DNA of 6,516 nt from the NCBI GenBank assembly GCA_039920865.1, contig JBDSCZ010000358.1, positions 1 through 6,516 on the forward strand, read 5' to 3'. A program made the translations under genes and the position numbers. Origin of the DNA: AVCC01 sp039920865 (GTDB lineage: Bacteria; Pseudomonadota; Gammaproteobacteria; Burkholderiales; Burkholderiaceae_D). The notes under the pieces were generated by a model, which searched no databases, was not told the origin of the DNA, and saw nothing but the letters and a program-made list of their open reading frames with translations. Shown in pieces: positions 1-6,333 of the stretch (positions are counted from its first letter, which is position 1; each line of letters opens with the position of its first letter).

Positions 1-170
1 CAAAGGATATTGCCCGTGCATGGGATAGACCGAGCTCAGTCTTTGGCCCAACTCCGAAGTGGTAGGCGTGCAGATACGTGACATCGGTTCCAACGCCTCG
101 TTGCTGACGAGGGGCGCAGTTGAGTATGGTTACCGGAAATGGACCGGACACGAAGACTGTGGACTCCACA
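1..170. other. Left-edge region with no assignable gene
   Basis: I recognise no gene here. Plus-strand frames close early (stops at 63-65 and 79-81). One minus-strand frame is open from a GTG at 169 to the left edge (56 codons). That frame has no ribosome binding site, starts right at the tRNA terminator and stays open through the tRNA, so openness alone is not evidence of coding. The stretch contains a hairpin with a 6-bp stem, 96-101 with 107-112, and a CCGG/CCGG dyad (133-136 and 144-147). Neither is followed by a T-tract. It could be the end of a neighbouring gene or plain spacer. Confidence 0.4.
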
Positions 171-203
171 AACAAAAACGCCCACTTCAATGAGTGGGCG
201 TTT
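171..203 (-). terminator. Rho-independent terminator of tRNA-Phe
   Basis: An 11-bp perfect stem (176-186 with 193-203) closes a 6-base loop. Read on the minus strand it runs into a T-rich tail (CGTTTTTGTTTG). It lies 15 bases past the tRNA 3' end, where the tRNA transcript should stop. On the plus strand the stem is followed only by TTTCG, so it would be a weak terminator in that direction. Confidence 0.9.
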
Positions 204-218
204 CGTGAGGTATGTTCT

Positions 219-294
219 TGGTGGCCCGGGGCGGAATCGAACCACCGACACAAGGATTTTCAATCCTCTGCTCTACCGACTGAGCTACCAGGCC
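219..294 (-). tRNA. tRNA-Phe (anticodon GAA), CCA encoded
   Basis: This is a complete 76-base tRNA with the 3' CCA encoded in the DNA (219-221). The acceptor stem pairs GGCCTGG with CCGGGCC in seven pairs, including one G-U wobble. The D-arm has the usual AGCTCAGTCGGTAGAGC, and the T-loop carries GGTTCGATTCC. The anticodon loop is TTGAAAA, placing GAA at 259-261, which decodes UUU and UUC. The gene stands alone, with its own promoter upstream and an intrinsic terminator downstream. The layout and the close match to the well-known bacterial tRNA-Phe make the call secure. Confidence 0.97.
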
Positions 295-304
295 AAGGAG
301 GCGA

Positions 305-333
305 ATTATAGCTAATCAATTTTAATTGTGCAA
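305..333 (-). promoter_or_regulatory. Sigma-70 promoter of tRNA-Phe
   Basis: On the minus strand TTGCAC (328-333) is followed by a 17-base spacer and a perfect TATAAT (305-310). Transcription would start near 298, leaving only about four leader bases before the mature tRNA end at 294. The bases between the -10 and the tRNA (TCGCCTCC) are GC-rich, as in stable-RNA promoters under stringent control; that regulation is an inference from family knowledge. Confidence 0.85.
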
Positions 334-366
334 GATTATCGCCAAATTTGTTTTGATTTCAGCCGT

Positions 367-372
367 TATAAT
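367..372 (+). promoter_or_regulatory. Perfect -10 box of the ubi-family monooxygenase gene
   Basis: TATAAT lies six bases before the ATG at 379. No good -35 hexamer sits 16-18 bases upstream; TTGTTT at 348-353 is only 13 bases away. A start about seven bases downstream of this box falls on or next to the A of the ATG, so the message could be leaderless. The gene also has no Shine-Dalgarno sequence, which fits. Confidence 0.55.
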
Positions 373-378
373 GCGCTC

Positions 379-1623
379 ATGAATACTTCATCTTCATTTC
401 CAGTGGCAACTTTGCCCACTCTCCCGGTGCAAAGTGACGTTTGTGTCGTCGGCAATGGCGTCATCGGCAAGGTGGCTGCATTGGGCTTTGCGCAGGCGGG
501 TTTGCGCGTTACGCTGCTGAGTCCTGCTGCCGCTCCGAACAGGGATACATCTGCTTTGGTGCAGGATTGGGATGCGCGGGTGTATGCATTGAATCATGTT
601 GCACATGCGCTGCTGTCTTCGCTCAAGGTGTGGGATGCGCTGGATGCGGCGCGGATCGCGATTGTGGATGAAATGGTGGTGCAGGGTGATGGCGGCGCGC
701 ATTCCGGCTTGCTCGGCTTCGATGCGTATGGCGCGCATGTCGGCGCATTGGCGTGGATTGTCGAAGATCGCAATCTGAATGCGGCACTGGATACCGCACT
801 GAAATTCGCGCCTAAAGTGCGCGCCGTGCAAAGCCGTGCGACCGCGTTGCACTGCGATAGTGAGGGTGCCGCGATCACGCTGGAAAATGGCGGGATCTTG
901 CGTGCATCGTTGGTGGTCGGTGCCGATGGCGGCCAGTCCTGGGTGCGCAACCAGTGCGATATCGGGATCGATTACCGCTCTTATGAGCAGCGCGGCGTGG
1001 TGACTAATTTCGAGTGCGACCAGCCGCATCATGGGGTGGCCTATCAGTGGTTCACGGCTGCAGAAGGGATCGTGGCCTTGTTGCCATTGCCTGGTCAGCG
1101 CGTGTCGCTGGTCTGGTCGGCGCCCGAGGCATTGGCGGAAACGCTGATGCGCGAGTCACCGGCACAGATCGCGGCGCGTTTACATGCATTCTGCGGCGAA
1201 AAGCTGGGGCAGTTGCGCCCGGCTCAGCCGGAAGCCGTGAAGGCATTTCCACTGGCCCTGATTCGTCCCCATGCGATTGTCGCGCCACGCGTGGCTTTGG
1301 TGGGCGATGCCGCGCATGTGGTGCATCCGCTGGCGGGGCATGGGATGAATCTGGGCTTCGCGGATGTCGCCGGATTGCTGGCAGCGGTCGCAGCGCGCGA
1401 AGCGCACCGCGATTGCGGCGATGCCCGGGTGCTGGCGCGTTATGCCCGCGCTCGCAAGGAAGACATCCTGCTGATGCAATTGGCGACCGATAGTCTGGCG
1501 CGGCTTTTTGCCACCGAGTTTGCGCCGCTGCGCATGGTCTTGAATGCCGGATTGAACTTGATCGATAAATTCCCTGTCTTAAAGCGGCGCTTGATTTCGC
1601 ATGCTTTAGGCAGCAAACAATAA
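379..1623 (+). CDS. FAD-dependent monooxygenase, UbiH/UbiF/COQ6 family
   Basis: This is a 414-residue class A flavin monooxygenase of the type that hydroxylates the aromatic ring in ubiquinone biosynthesis. The N-terminal Rossmann fold has GNGVIG at 25-30. EDRNL at 129-133 fits the conserved arginine region. GADGGQS at 181-187 is the DG motif, and GDAAH at 309-313, followed by HPLAGHGMNLG, is the second FAD-binding motif and family signature. The length is typical of the family, and there is no signal peptide; these enzymes usually work at the inner membrane. A GTG at 328 would add 17 residues, but it overlaps the tRNA -35 box and lacks a ribosome binding site, so I prefer the ATG at 379. Which ring position it hydroxylates (UbiH, UbiF, UbiI or UbiM role) cannot be read from the sequence by eye. 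Confidence 0.92.
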   Translation: MNTSSSFPVATLPTLPVQSDVCVVGNGVIGKVAALGFAQAGLRVTLLSPAAAPNRDTSALVQDWDARVYALNHVAHALLSSLKVWDALDAARIAIVDEMVVQGDGGAHSGLLGFDAYGAHVGALAWIVEDRNLNAALDTALKFAPKVRAVQSRATALHCDSEGAAITLENGGILRASLVVGADGGQSWVRNQCDIGIDYRSYEQRGVVTNFECDQPHHGVAYQWFTAAEGIVALLPLPGQRVSLVWSAPEALAETLMRESPAQIAARLHAFCGEKLGQLRPAQPEAVKAFPLALIRPHAIVAPRVALVGDAAHVVHPLAGHGMNLGFADVAGLLAAVAAREAHRDCGDARVLARYARARKEDILLMQLATDSLARLFATEFAPLRMVLNAGLNLIDKFPVLKRRLISHALGSKQ

Positions 1624-1643
1624 CTAATACATTTAGATATTCA

Positions 1644-1658
1644 GGCAGTGTGTCTGCC
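1644..1658 (+). other. Small hairpin upstream of dsbC
   Basis: GGCAG (1644-1648) and CTGCC (1654-1658) form a perfect 5-bp stem with a TGTGT loop. On the plus strand it is followed by ATAAC and an A-tract rather than a T-tract, so it is not a normal terminator for the upstream gene. It lies 16 bases before the dsbC Shine-Dalgarno sequence. It may be an mRNA structure in the 62-base gap, or chance. Confidence 0.35.
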
Positions 1659-1685
1659 ATAACAAAAAAATCCCGGAGTAATGAG

Positions 1686-2399
1686 ATGCAGAAATTGGCA
1701 CTTGCAGCAATGTTGGCGTTGTCATCGGCGTGGGCCGTGGCTGAAACTAGCCAAGAGTTGGCAGTAAAGAAGATGATCGAGCCGCGTCTGGGGTCGGGTG
1801 CGAAAGTGGATTCGGTGACCAGGACGCCTTATTCGGGCTTGTTTGAAGTCCGTGTCGGCAGCGATATCCTGTACACCGATGAGAAAGCCAAATATCTTTT
1901 CATCGGCCGCATTCTGGATACCACGACCTATCAGGATTATACGAAGACCCGGGTCGACGAAGTGAGCAAGATCAAGTTCTCCGATCTTCCGCTGGCTTCT
2001 GCGATGAAGGTCGTCAAGGGCAATGGCAAGCGCGTGATCGCGGTATTCGAAGACCCCAATTGCGGCTATTGCAAACGCTTTGACAAGAGCTTGCAGGAGG
2101 TGGACAACATCACCGTGTACACCTTCCTGTACAACATCCTGTCGGAAGATTCCGTCACAAAAGCGCGCGATATCTGGTGCAGCGCAGATCGCTCCAAGGC
2201 GTGGGATAACTGGATGCTGAATGGCAAAGCAGCGCCTGCAGCGGCAGCTGGCTGCGCCACTCCGCACGAGAAGGTTCTTGCGCTGGGCAAGCAGCTGAAG
2301 GTGACCGGTACGCCGACTATTTTCTTTGCCGACGGTACGCGCATTCCCGGTGCGATCGATGTGCAAGGGCTGGAAGCCAAACTGGCTACGGTCAAGTAA
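1686..2399 (+). CDS. dsbC: Thiol:disulfide interchange protein DsbC
   Basis: This is a 237-residue periplasmic disulfide isomerase, which reshuffles wrong disulfide bonds in exported proteins and is kept reduced by DsbD in well-studied bacteria. Residues 1-19 form a signal peptide ending in AVA, with cleavage expected before E20. Residues of about 20-85 match the DsbC dimerisation domain, and the rest is a thioredoxin fold. The active site is CGYC at 126-129, and the cis-proline loop TGTPT is at 207-211. C165 and C190 correspond to the second, structural disulfide of DsbC. The start at 1686 has a clear GGAG (1675-1678) seven bases upstream; an in-frame ATG at 1650 would put 12 polar residues before the signal peptide and lies inside a hairpin. 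It follows the monooxygenase by 62 bases and may share its transcript. Confidence 0.95.
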   Translation: MQKLALAAMLALSSAWAVAETSQELAVKKMIEPRLGSGAKVDSVTRTPYSGLFEVRVGSDILYTDEKAKYLFIGRILDTTTYQDYTKTRVDEVSKIKFSDLPLASAMKVVKGNGKRVIAVFEDPNCGYCKRFDKSLQEVDNITVYTFLYNILSEDSVTKARDIWCSADRSKAWDNWMLNGKAAPAAAAGCATPHEKVLALGKQLKVTGTPTIFFADGTRIPGAIDVQGLEAKLATVK

Positions 2400-2472
2400 A
2401 TCACACTCGAATTTACACTTGATCGATGTGTGCAGCTGCAGCGCAGTCGCACGCAGTCGGGATTTATAGTGC

Positions 2473-2503
2473 CATGCCGCATTCACCACGCGGCATGTTG
2501 TTT
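2473..2503 (+). terminator. Possible terminator downstream of dsbC
   Basis: CATGCCGC (2473-2480) and GCGGCATG (2490-2497) make a perfect 8-bp stem with a 9-base loop. The tail TTGTTT is T-rich but short and interrupted. It lies 73 bases after the dsbC stop codon and is the best terminator candidate in this gap. Confidence 0.5.
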
Positions 2504-2524
2504 GTCAGTAATCCCCGTTACACT

Positions 2525-2585
2525 GTCAGCCTGACCAACTCGTTCGATTTTGCGCCGGCGCGGCATCGCATTGGCACATTCCAAT
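2525..2585. promoter_or_regulatory. Three dyad elements before the DUF3429 gene
   Basis: Three perfect dyads lie in the last 70 bases before the start codon: GTCAG-C-CTGAC (2525-2535), the palindrome GCGCCGGCGC (2552-2561) and ATTGG-N6-CCAAT (2570-2585). The last ends seven bases before the ATG. They could be operators or mRNA hairpins. I can name no binding protein and cannot place a convincing promoter; TTGTTT/TACACT at 2498-2524 has only a 15-base spacer. Confidence 0.3.
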
Positions 2586-2592
2586 CCCCTCC

Positions 2593-3051
2593 ATGAATAC
2601 CCATTTTCTGAATAAGCGCTTTGCGTACGTGCTCGGTTTTGCCGGCTTGATCCCATTTTTATTATTCATGTTGGCCAGCTGGAATGTTCAGCCAGACTGG
2701 ATCGGGGTTTTCATGCGCGGGCAACTGGCATATAGCATTGCGATTCTGTCGTTTCTCGGCGGGATACACTGGGGCGGCGCTCTGGTTTCCGATCATCTGT
2801 CGGTCGAACAGACTAAAAAAGTATTGTTGTGGGGCGTGGTGCCGGCGATCATTTCGCTGTTTGCGACCACCGTGGGCGGTTTCGGCTTTGCGGTTCTGAT
2901 GGCCGGTTTTATTGGCGCCTATCAGGTCGATAAGCATGTATTCCCATGGTACGGCTTGCCGCAGTGGTTCCTGCGCATGCGCTTTATCCTGACCTGTTCG
3001 GTGGTGTTGCTGCTGGCATTGACGGTCATCGCAGGTAACGTGAGGGGGTGA
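2593..3051 (+). CDS. DUF3429 family integral membrane protein
   Basis: This 152-residue hydrophobic protein appears to have five membrane segments, at roughly 10-29, 44-65, 77-94, 95-111 and 130-148. FLGGIHWG at 54-61 is the recognisable core motif of the DUF3429 family (PF11911), which to my knowledge also covers the human protein TMEM69. The family has no established biochemical function. The start at 2593 is the only reasonable one, but no Shine-Dalgarno sequence precedes it (the upstream bases are CCCCTCC). The stop codon ends one base before the ATG of the M61 peptidase gene, so the two are almost certainly translated from the same message. The family call rests on motif recognition, not on a profile search. 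Confidence 0.8.
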   Translation: MNTHFLNKRFAYVLGFAGLIPFLLFMLASWNVQPDWIGVFMRGQLAYSIAILSFLGGIHWGGALVSDHLSVEQTKKVLLWGVVPAIISLFATTVGGFGFAVLMAGFIGAYQVDKHVFPWYGLPQWFLRMRFILTCSVVLLLALTVIAGNVRG

Positions 3052-3052
3052 T

Positions 3053-4891
3053 ATGAAGGTTGGCAAGAAGGTTGAAGTGCAGAACGCGATCAATTACCGG
3101 ATCGTCCCCATCGATCCGGCCGCGCATCTGTTTTCTGTTGTGCTGACGGTACCGGAGCCCGATGTGCAGGGGCAGATTCTGACCTTGCCGGCTTGGATCC
3201 CGGGCAGTTACATGTTGCGCGAATTCGCTCGCAACATCGTGCAGATTCGGGCTGAAGCCGGCGGCAAGAAAGTGGCGCTGTGCAAACTGGATAAGCACAG
3301 CTGGCAGGCGGCGGCGTGCCACGGCCCGCTGACCGTGCAATACGAAGTGTATGCATGGGATCTGTCGGTACGTGCGGCCCATCTGGATCAGACCCACGGA
3401 TTTTTCAACGGCAGCAGTGTGTTCCTGCGCGTGGCTGGGCAAGAGAGCGCGCAGCACATTGTCGATATCGTGCGTCCGGACGGTGATGGCTATGCAGATT
3501 GGCGCGTGGCGACCAGTTTGCCGGAACTGAAGGCGCAGCGTTATGGCTTCGGCAGTTACGCGGCCGACGATTACGATGCGCTGATCGACCATCCGGTCGA
3601 GATGGGGACTTTTGCGCTGGCGTCGTTCAAGGCGCACGGCGTGCCGCACGATATCGTCATCAGCGGCCAGGTGCCAAACCTGGATCTGGCGCGCCTGGCC
3701 GCCGATCTGAAGAAAATTTGTACTGCGCAGATCGCGCTGTTCGACCCGCAGCACAAGCGTGCACCGATGTCGCGTTACGTGTTCCTGACGACGGCGGTCG
3801 GCGACGGCTATGGCGGTCTCGAGCATCGGGCATCGACCGCGCTGATCTGCGCCCGCGCCGACTTGCCGAGCATCGCGTTACCACAGGAAAAGAGCGACGG
3901 TTATCGTTCCTTTCTCGGTTTGTGCAGCCACGAGTACTTCCATACCTGGAATGTCAAACGGATCAAGCCGGCTGCGTTTGCACCCTATGATCTGCAGGTG
4001 GAAAATTACACGTCGCTGCTGTGGCTGTTCGAGGGTTTTACCAGTTATTACGACGACCTGATGCTGCTGCGCAGCGGCTCAATCGACCAAGCGGCTTACC
4101 TCAAACTGGTGGCCAAGACCATCAATAATGTGCTGCGCGGCAGCGGCCGCAGCAAGCAAAGCGTGGCCGAATCCAGTTTCGACGCCTGGAGCAAGTTTTA
4201 CCGGCAGGACGAGAACGCACCGAATGCGATCGTCAGCTATTACACCAAAGGTTCGCTGGTGGCATTGGCACTGGATTTAACGATCCGAACTGAAACCAAG
4301 GGCAAAAAATCGCTGGATGACGTGATGCGCGCGCTCTGGCTGCGTTACGGACAGAATTTTTATGCGCACGGCAAGCAGGTTGGCAAGCTGACCGGGATTG
4401 CCGAGCATGAGGCCGAAGCGCTGGTTGACGAAGTCAGCGGCCTCAAGCTGAAGCGCTTCTTCGAGCGCTTTGTGCGCGGCACCGAAGATCTGCCGCTGGC
4501 AAAATTGCTGGCGCCTTTCGGCGTAATTTTGTCGGACGGACGCGACAAGAGCAAGCCTGATCTTGGTCTGCGCGGCGTGCGCAGCGGCAGTTTCTGCAAG
4601 GTCGCCAACGTGTATGAAGGCGGTGCCGCCCATCAAGGCGGCGTGTCGGCCAAAGATCTGTTGCTGGCGCTGGACGGCTTGCGGGTGACCGCGACCAATC
4701 TGGATGCGCTGCTGTCGCGCTACCGGGTCGGCGATGCGGTGCTGCTGCATGCGTACCGGGGCGATGTGCTGATGGCTTTCGACATCACGCTGGCCAGCGA
4801 TTCGGTACCGCAGTGGTCTTTGCATGCCGAATCGAAGCCGCTGGCGATCGCACGCAAACGCGCGGAGTGGCTGCAGGCAGCCACGGATTAA
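3053..4891 (+). CDS. M61 family metallopeptidase with PDZ domain
   Basis: This 612-residue protein is a zinc aminopeptidase-like enzyme of family M61, whose characterised member is glycyl aminopeptidase. Residues of about 10-190 match the M61 N-terminal beta domain. The catalytic domain carries HEYFH at 293-297, followed by TWNVKRIKP; H293 and H297 should bind zinc and E294 should act as the base. E327, in LFEGFTSYY, is the likely third ligand. YYTKGSLVALALDL, from 396, is a second family hallmark. A PDZ domain covers about 503-587, beginning with a GLGF-type loop (LGLRG). The N-terminus is MKVGKKVEV with no signal peptide, so a cytoplasmic location is expected. A GAGGGGG stretch (3042-3048) inside the end of the upstream gene is the ribosome binding site. 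All catalytic residues are present, but the substrate is unknown. Confidence 0.93.
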   Translation: MKVGKKVEVQNAINYRIVPIDPAAHLFSVVLTVPEPDVQGQILTLPAWIPGSYMLREFARNIVQIRAEAGGKKVALCKLDKHSWQAAACHGPLTVQYEVYAWDLSVRAAHLDQTHGFFNGSSVFLRVAGQESAQHIVDIVRPDGDGYADWRVATSLPELKAQRYGFGSYAADDYDALIDHPVEMGTFALASFKAHGVPHDIVISGQVPNLDLARLAADLKKICTAQIALFDPQHKRAPMSRYVFLTTAVGDGYGGLEHRASTALICARADLPSIALPQEKSDGYRSFLGLCSHEYFHTWNVKRIKPAAFAPYDLQVENYTSLLWLFEGFTSYYDDLMLLRSGSIDQAAYLKLVAKTINNVLRGSGRSKQSVAESSFDAWSKFYRQDENAPNAIVSYYTKGSLVALALDLTIRTETKGKKSLDDVMRALWLRYGQNFYAHGKQVGKLTGIAEHEAEALVDEVSGLKLKRFFERFVRGTEDLPLAKLLAPFGVILSDGRDKSKPDLGLRGVRSGSFCKVANVYEGGAAHQGGVSAKDLLLALDGLRVTATNLDALLSRYRVGDAVLLHAYRGDVLMAFDITLASDSVPQWSLHAESKPLAIARKRAEWLQAATD

Positions 4892-4977
4892 ACAGCCAAT
4901 CTGTAGAGTATTTTTGACATCGCTCTGTTTATATGCGGAAAGTGCATGCTTTATTGGCATACTGCCACTATATATTG

Positions 4978-5454
4978 CTATTGCGGCCCGGCCAGCGTGC
5001 GCAGCTGGAACTTGTAATCGGCATTGAACAGGAAAGTTTCGGAGAATTCCAGCATCTTGCTGCCGGAGTGCAGCAGCCGGGCCGGTTTCGGGTAGTTGCC
5101 GACACGCCTGAGGCTGGCCAGAGCGACCCGGGAGGCTTCCTGATTGCGCGAGCGCTGCACTACCGCTTTGCTTAACTGGCCGTCGGCGTCGATGCCGATG
5201 CTGACGACCACGATGGCCGGCAGCATCGGTGGCAATTGGCCGTTAAAAATGGTGTCTGCGTTGCCGGCCAGGATGTGTTGCGCGACGTCGATCTTGTACG
5301 CGTCGAGATTGCCGGCCTGGGGCTCACCCAGCGTCTGGCTTGCGCTGGAGGCGGGCGTAGCGCGCGATGGCTGCGGTTTAAAAATTGACAGCGAATTGCA
5401 GCCCAACAGCAAGGCCACGCTACTGGCGATCAAAGCATACTTGATGGTGCGCAT
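4978..5454 (-). CDS. Putative lipoprotein with TonB C-terminal-like domain
   Basis: This 158-residue protein starts with a lipoprotein signal peptide, MRTIKYALIASSVALLLGC, with LLGC as the lipobox and C19 as the lipidated residue. The next residue is Asn, so the E. coli sorting rule would predict the outer membrane. Residues 20-50 are a Ser/Pro/Ala-rich linker. Residues of about 79-150 resemble a TonB C-terminal domain: a beta strand, the turn IDADGQL, a helix with ASRVALASLRR, and then YPKPARL before a last strand. It lacks the membrane anchor and the long Pro-Lys spacer of a true TonB, so an energy-transducing role is doubtful. GGGAG (5460-5464) lies five bases before the ATG. It begins 55 bases after trpC and could be read from the trp transcript. 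The function is unknown. Confidence 0.75.
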   Translation of the reverse strand: MRTIKYALIASSVALLLGCNSLSIFKPQPSRATPASSASQTLGEPQAGNLDAYKIDVAQHILAGNADTIFNGQLPPMLPAIVVVSIGIDADGQLSKAVVQRSRNQEASRVALASLRRVGNYPKPARLLHSGSKMLEFSETFLFNADYKFQLRTLAGPQ

Positions 5455-5476
5455 GGCGGCTCCCAGTGCCGGGTTG

Positions 5477-5507
5477 GGCTCGCCGAGCCGGGTAAATTTT
5501 TAACCGG
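5477..5507 (-). other. Overlapping hairpins between trpC and the lipoprotein gene
   Basis: GGCTC (5477-5481) and GAGCC (5485-5489) form a 5-bp stem with a 3-base loop. It overlaps a second, imperfect dyad in which CCGG (5488-5491) pairs with CCGG (5504-5507) around an AT-rich centre, so the two structures exclude each other. Neither is followed by a T-run on the minus strand. They may reduce readthrough from trpC, but there is no proper terminator here. Confidence 0.35.
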
Positions 5508-5509
5508 GT

Positions 5510-6310
5510 TTAAGCGAACAGACGGCTTAATTCTACGCCCGGTTCCGGGGCTCGCATGAAGGCTTCGCCGACCAAAAATGCATGAACATTGACATCGCGC
5601 ATACGCTTCACATCATCCACTGTATGGATCGCGGATTCGGTGATCACCAGCTTGTCGGAGGGAATGCGCGGCAACAAGTCGATCGTGGTTTGCAGCGATG
5701 TCTCAAAAGTGCGCAGGTTGCGGTTGTTGATGCCGAGCAGCCTGGTTTTCAGCTTGAGTGCCGCATCCAGTTCAATGCCGTTGTGGACCTCCACCAGCAC
5801 GCCCATGCCGAGTTCATGGGCGCAGGCTTCCAGTTCTGCCATCAAGCCGGGATCGAGCGCTGCCACAATCAACAGGATCGCATCCGCGCCCCAGGAACGT
5901 GCCTCGTAGATCTGGTACGGGTCGATCATGAAATCCTTGCGCAAAGCCGGCAGTGCACAGGCGGTGCGCGCGGCTTTCAGATATTCGGGCGCACCCTGGA
6001 AAAATTGCACGTCGGTCAGCACCGACAGACAGGCCGCACCGTGCGCAGCGTAACTGGCGGCAATCTGGTCCGGATGAAAATCGGCCCGGATCACGCCTTT
6101 GGAAGGCGAGGCTTTTTTGACTTCGGCGATCACGCCAGCGCCGCCAGCATCGATCTTTGTTCGCAGGGCCGCCTCAAAGCCGCGCAAATCGTTGCGTGCT
6201 GCGGCATCGGATTCGACTTCACGCCGCAGGCTGGTCAGTGCGCGGTATTTCTTGGCGGCGGCCACTTCATCGGCTTTTACTGCCAGGATTTTGTTCAGTA
6301 TGTCGGACAT
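5510..6310 (-). CDS. trpC: Indole-3-glycerol phosphate synthase TrpC
   Basis: This 266-residue TIM-barrel enzyme converts carboxyphenylamino-deoxyribulose phosphate to indole-3-glycerol phosphate in tryptophan biosynthesis. The length is normal for a single-function TrpC, with no fused TrpF. Recognisable blocks are EVKKASPSKG from 63, RKDFMIDPYQ from 124, VEVHN from 173, GINNRNL from 193, ITESAI from 223 and LVGEAFM near the C-terminus. E63, K65, K125, E174, N195, E225 and S226 line up at constant spacing with the catalytic and binding residues known from the archaeal enzyme. One oddity is that the usual ESGI is ESAI here, with Ala227 (GCG) in place of a phosphate-site glycine. The start gives the typical MSDILNKI opening, with only a weak GAG about 13 bases upstream. 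It follows trpD after a 143-base gap. Confidence 0.97.
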   Translation of the reverse strand: MSDILNKILAVKADEVAAAKKYRALTSLRREVESDAAARNDLRGFEAALRTKIDAGGAGVIAEVKKASPSKGVIRADFHPDQIAASYAAHGAACLSVLTDVQFFQGAPEYLKAARTACALPALRKDFMIDPYQIYEARSWGADAILLIVAALDPGLMAELEACAHELGMGVLVEVHNGIELDAALKLKTRLLGINNRNLRTFETSLQTTIDLLPRIPSDKLVITESAIHTVDDVKRMRDVNVHAFLVGEAFMRAPEPGVELSRLFA

Positions 6311-6333
6311 GATGGCTTTGCTCGTTTTGTAGC

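Noticed and set aside
36..311. Open frames on both strands running through the tRNA gene
   Set aside because: They overlap the complete tRNA and its terminator, have no ribosome binding site and resemble no protein I know. They are chance frames across an RNA gene.
328..378. GTG at 328 as the start of the monooxygenase
   Set aside because: It adds 17 residues not needed by the fold, has no Shine-Dalgarno sequence, and overlaps the tRNA -35 box and the likely -10 box.
394..1660. Long antisense and shifted frames inside the monooxygenase gene, up to 212 codons
   Set aside because: They lie opposite a gene with clear family motifs. GC-rich codon use produces such frames; the translations have no recognisable domain.
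1650..1685. ATG at 1650 as the start of dsbC
   Set aside because: It would put 12 polar residues before the signal peptide and sits inside a hairpin, while the ATG at 1686 has a well-placed GGAG.
3026..3826. A 266-codon minus-strand frame opposite the M61 peptidase gene
   Set aside because: The plus-strand protein is a well-supported peptidase. The antisense translation is rich in Arg, His and Gln and looks like a shadow.
4892..4977. A bidirectional terminator in the 86-base convergent gap between the peptidase and lipoprotein genes
   Set aside because: I found only an interrupted dyad (AGT-GC-ATGC with GCATACT) and no T-run after it on either strand. The gap is AT-rich but shows no convincing terminator.
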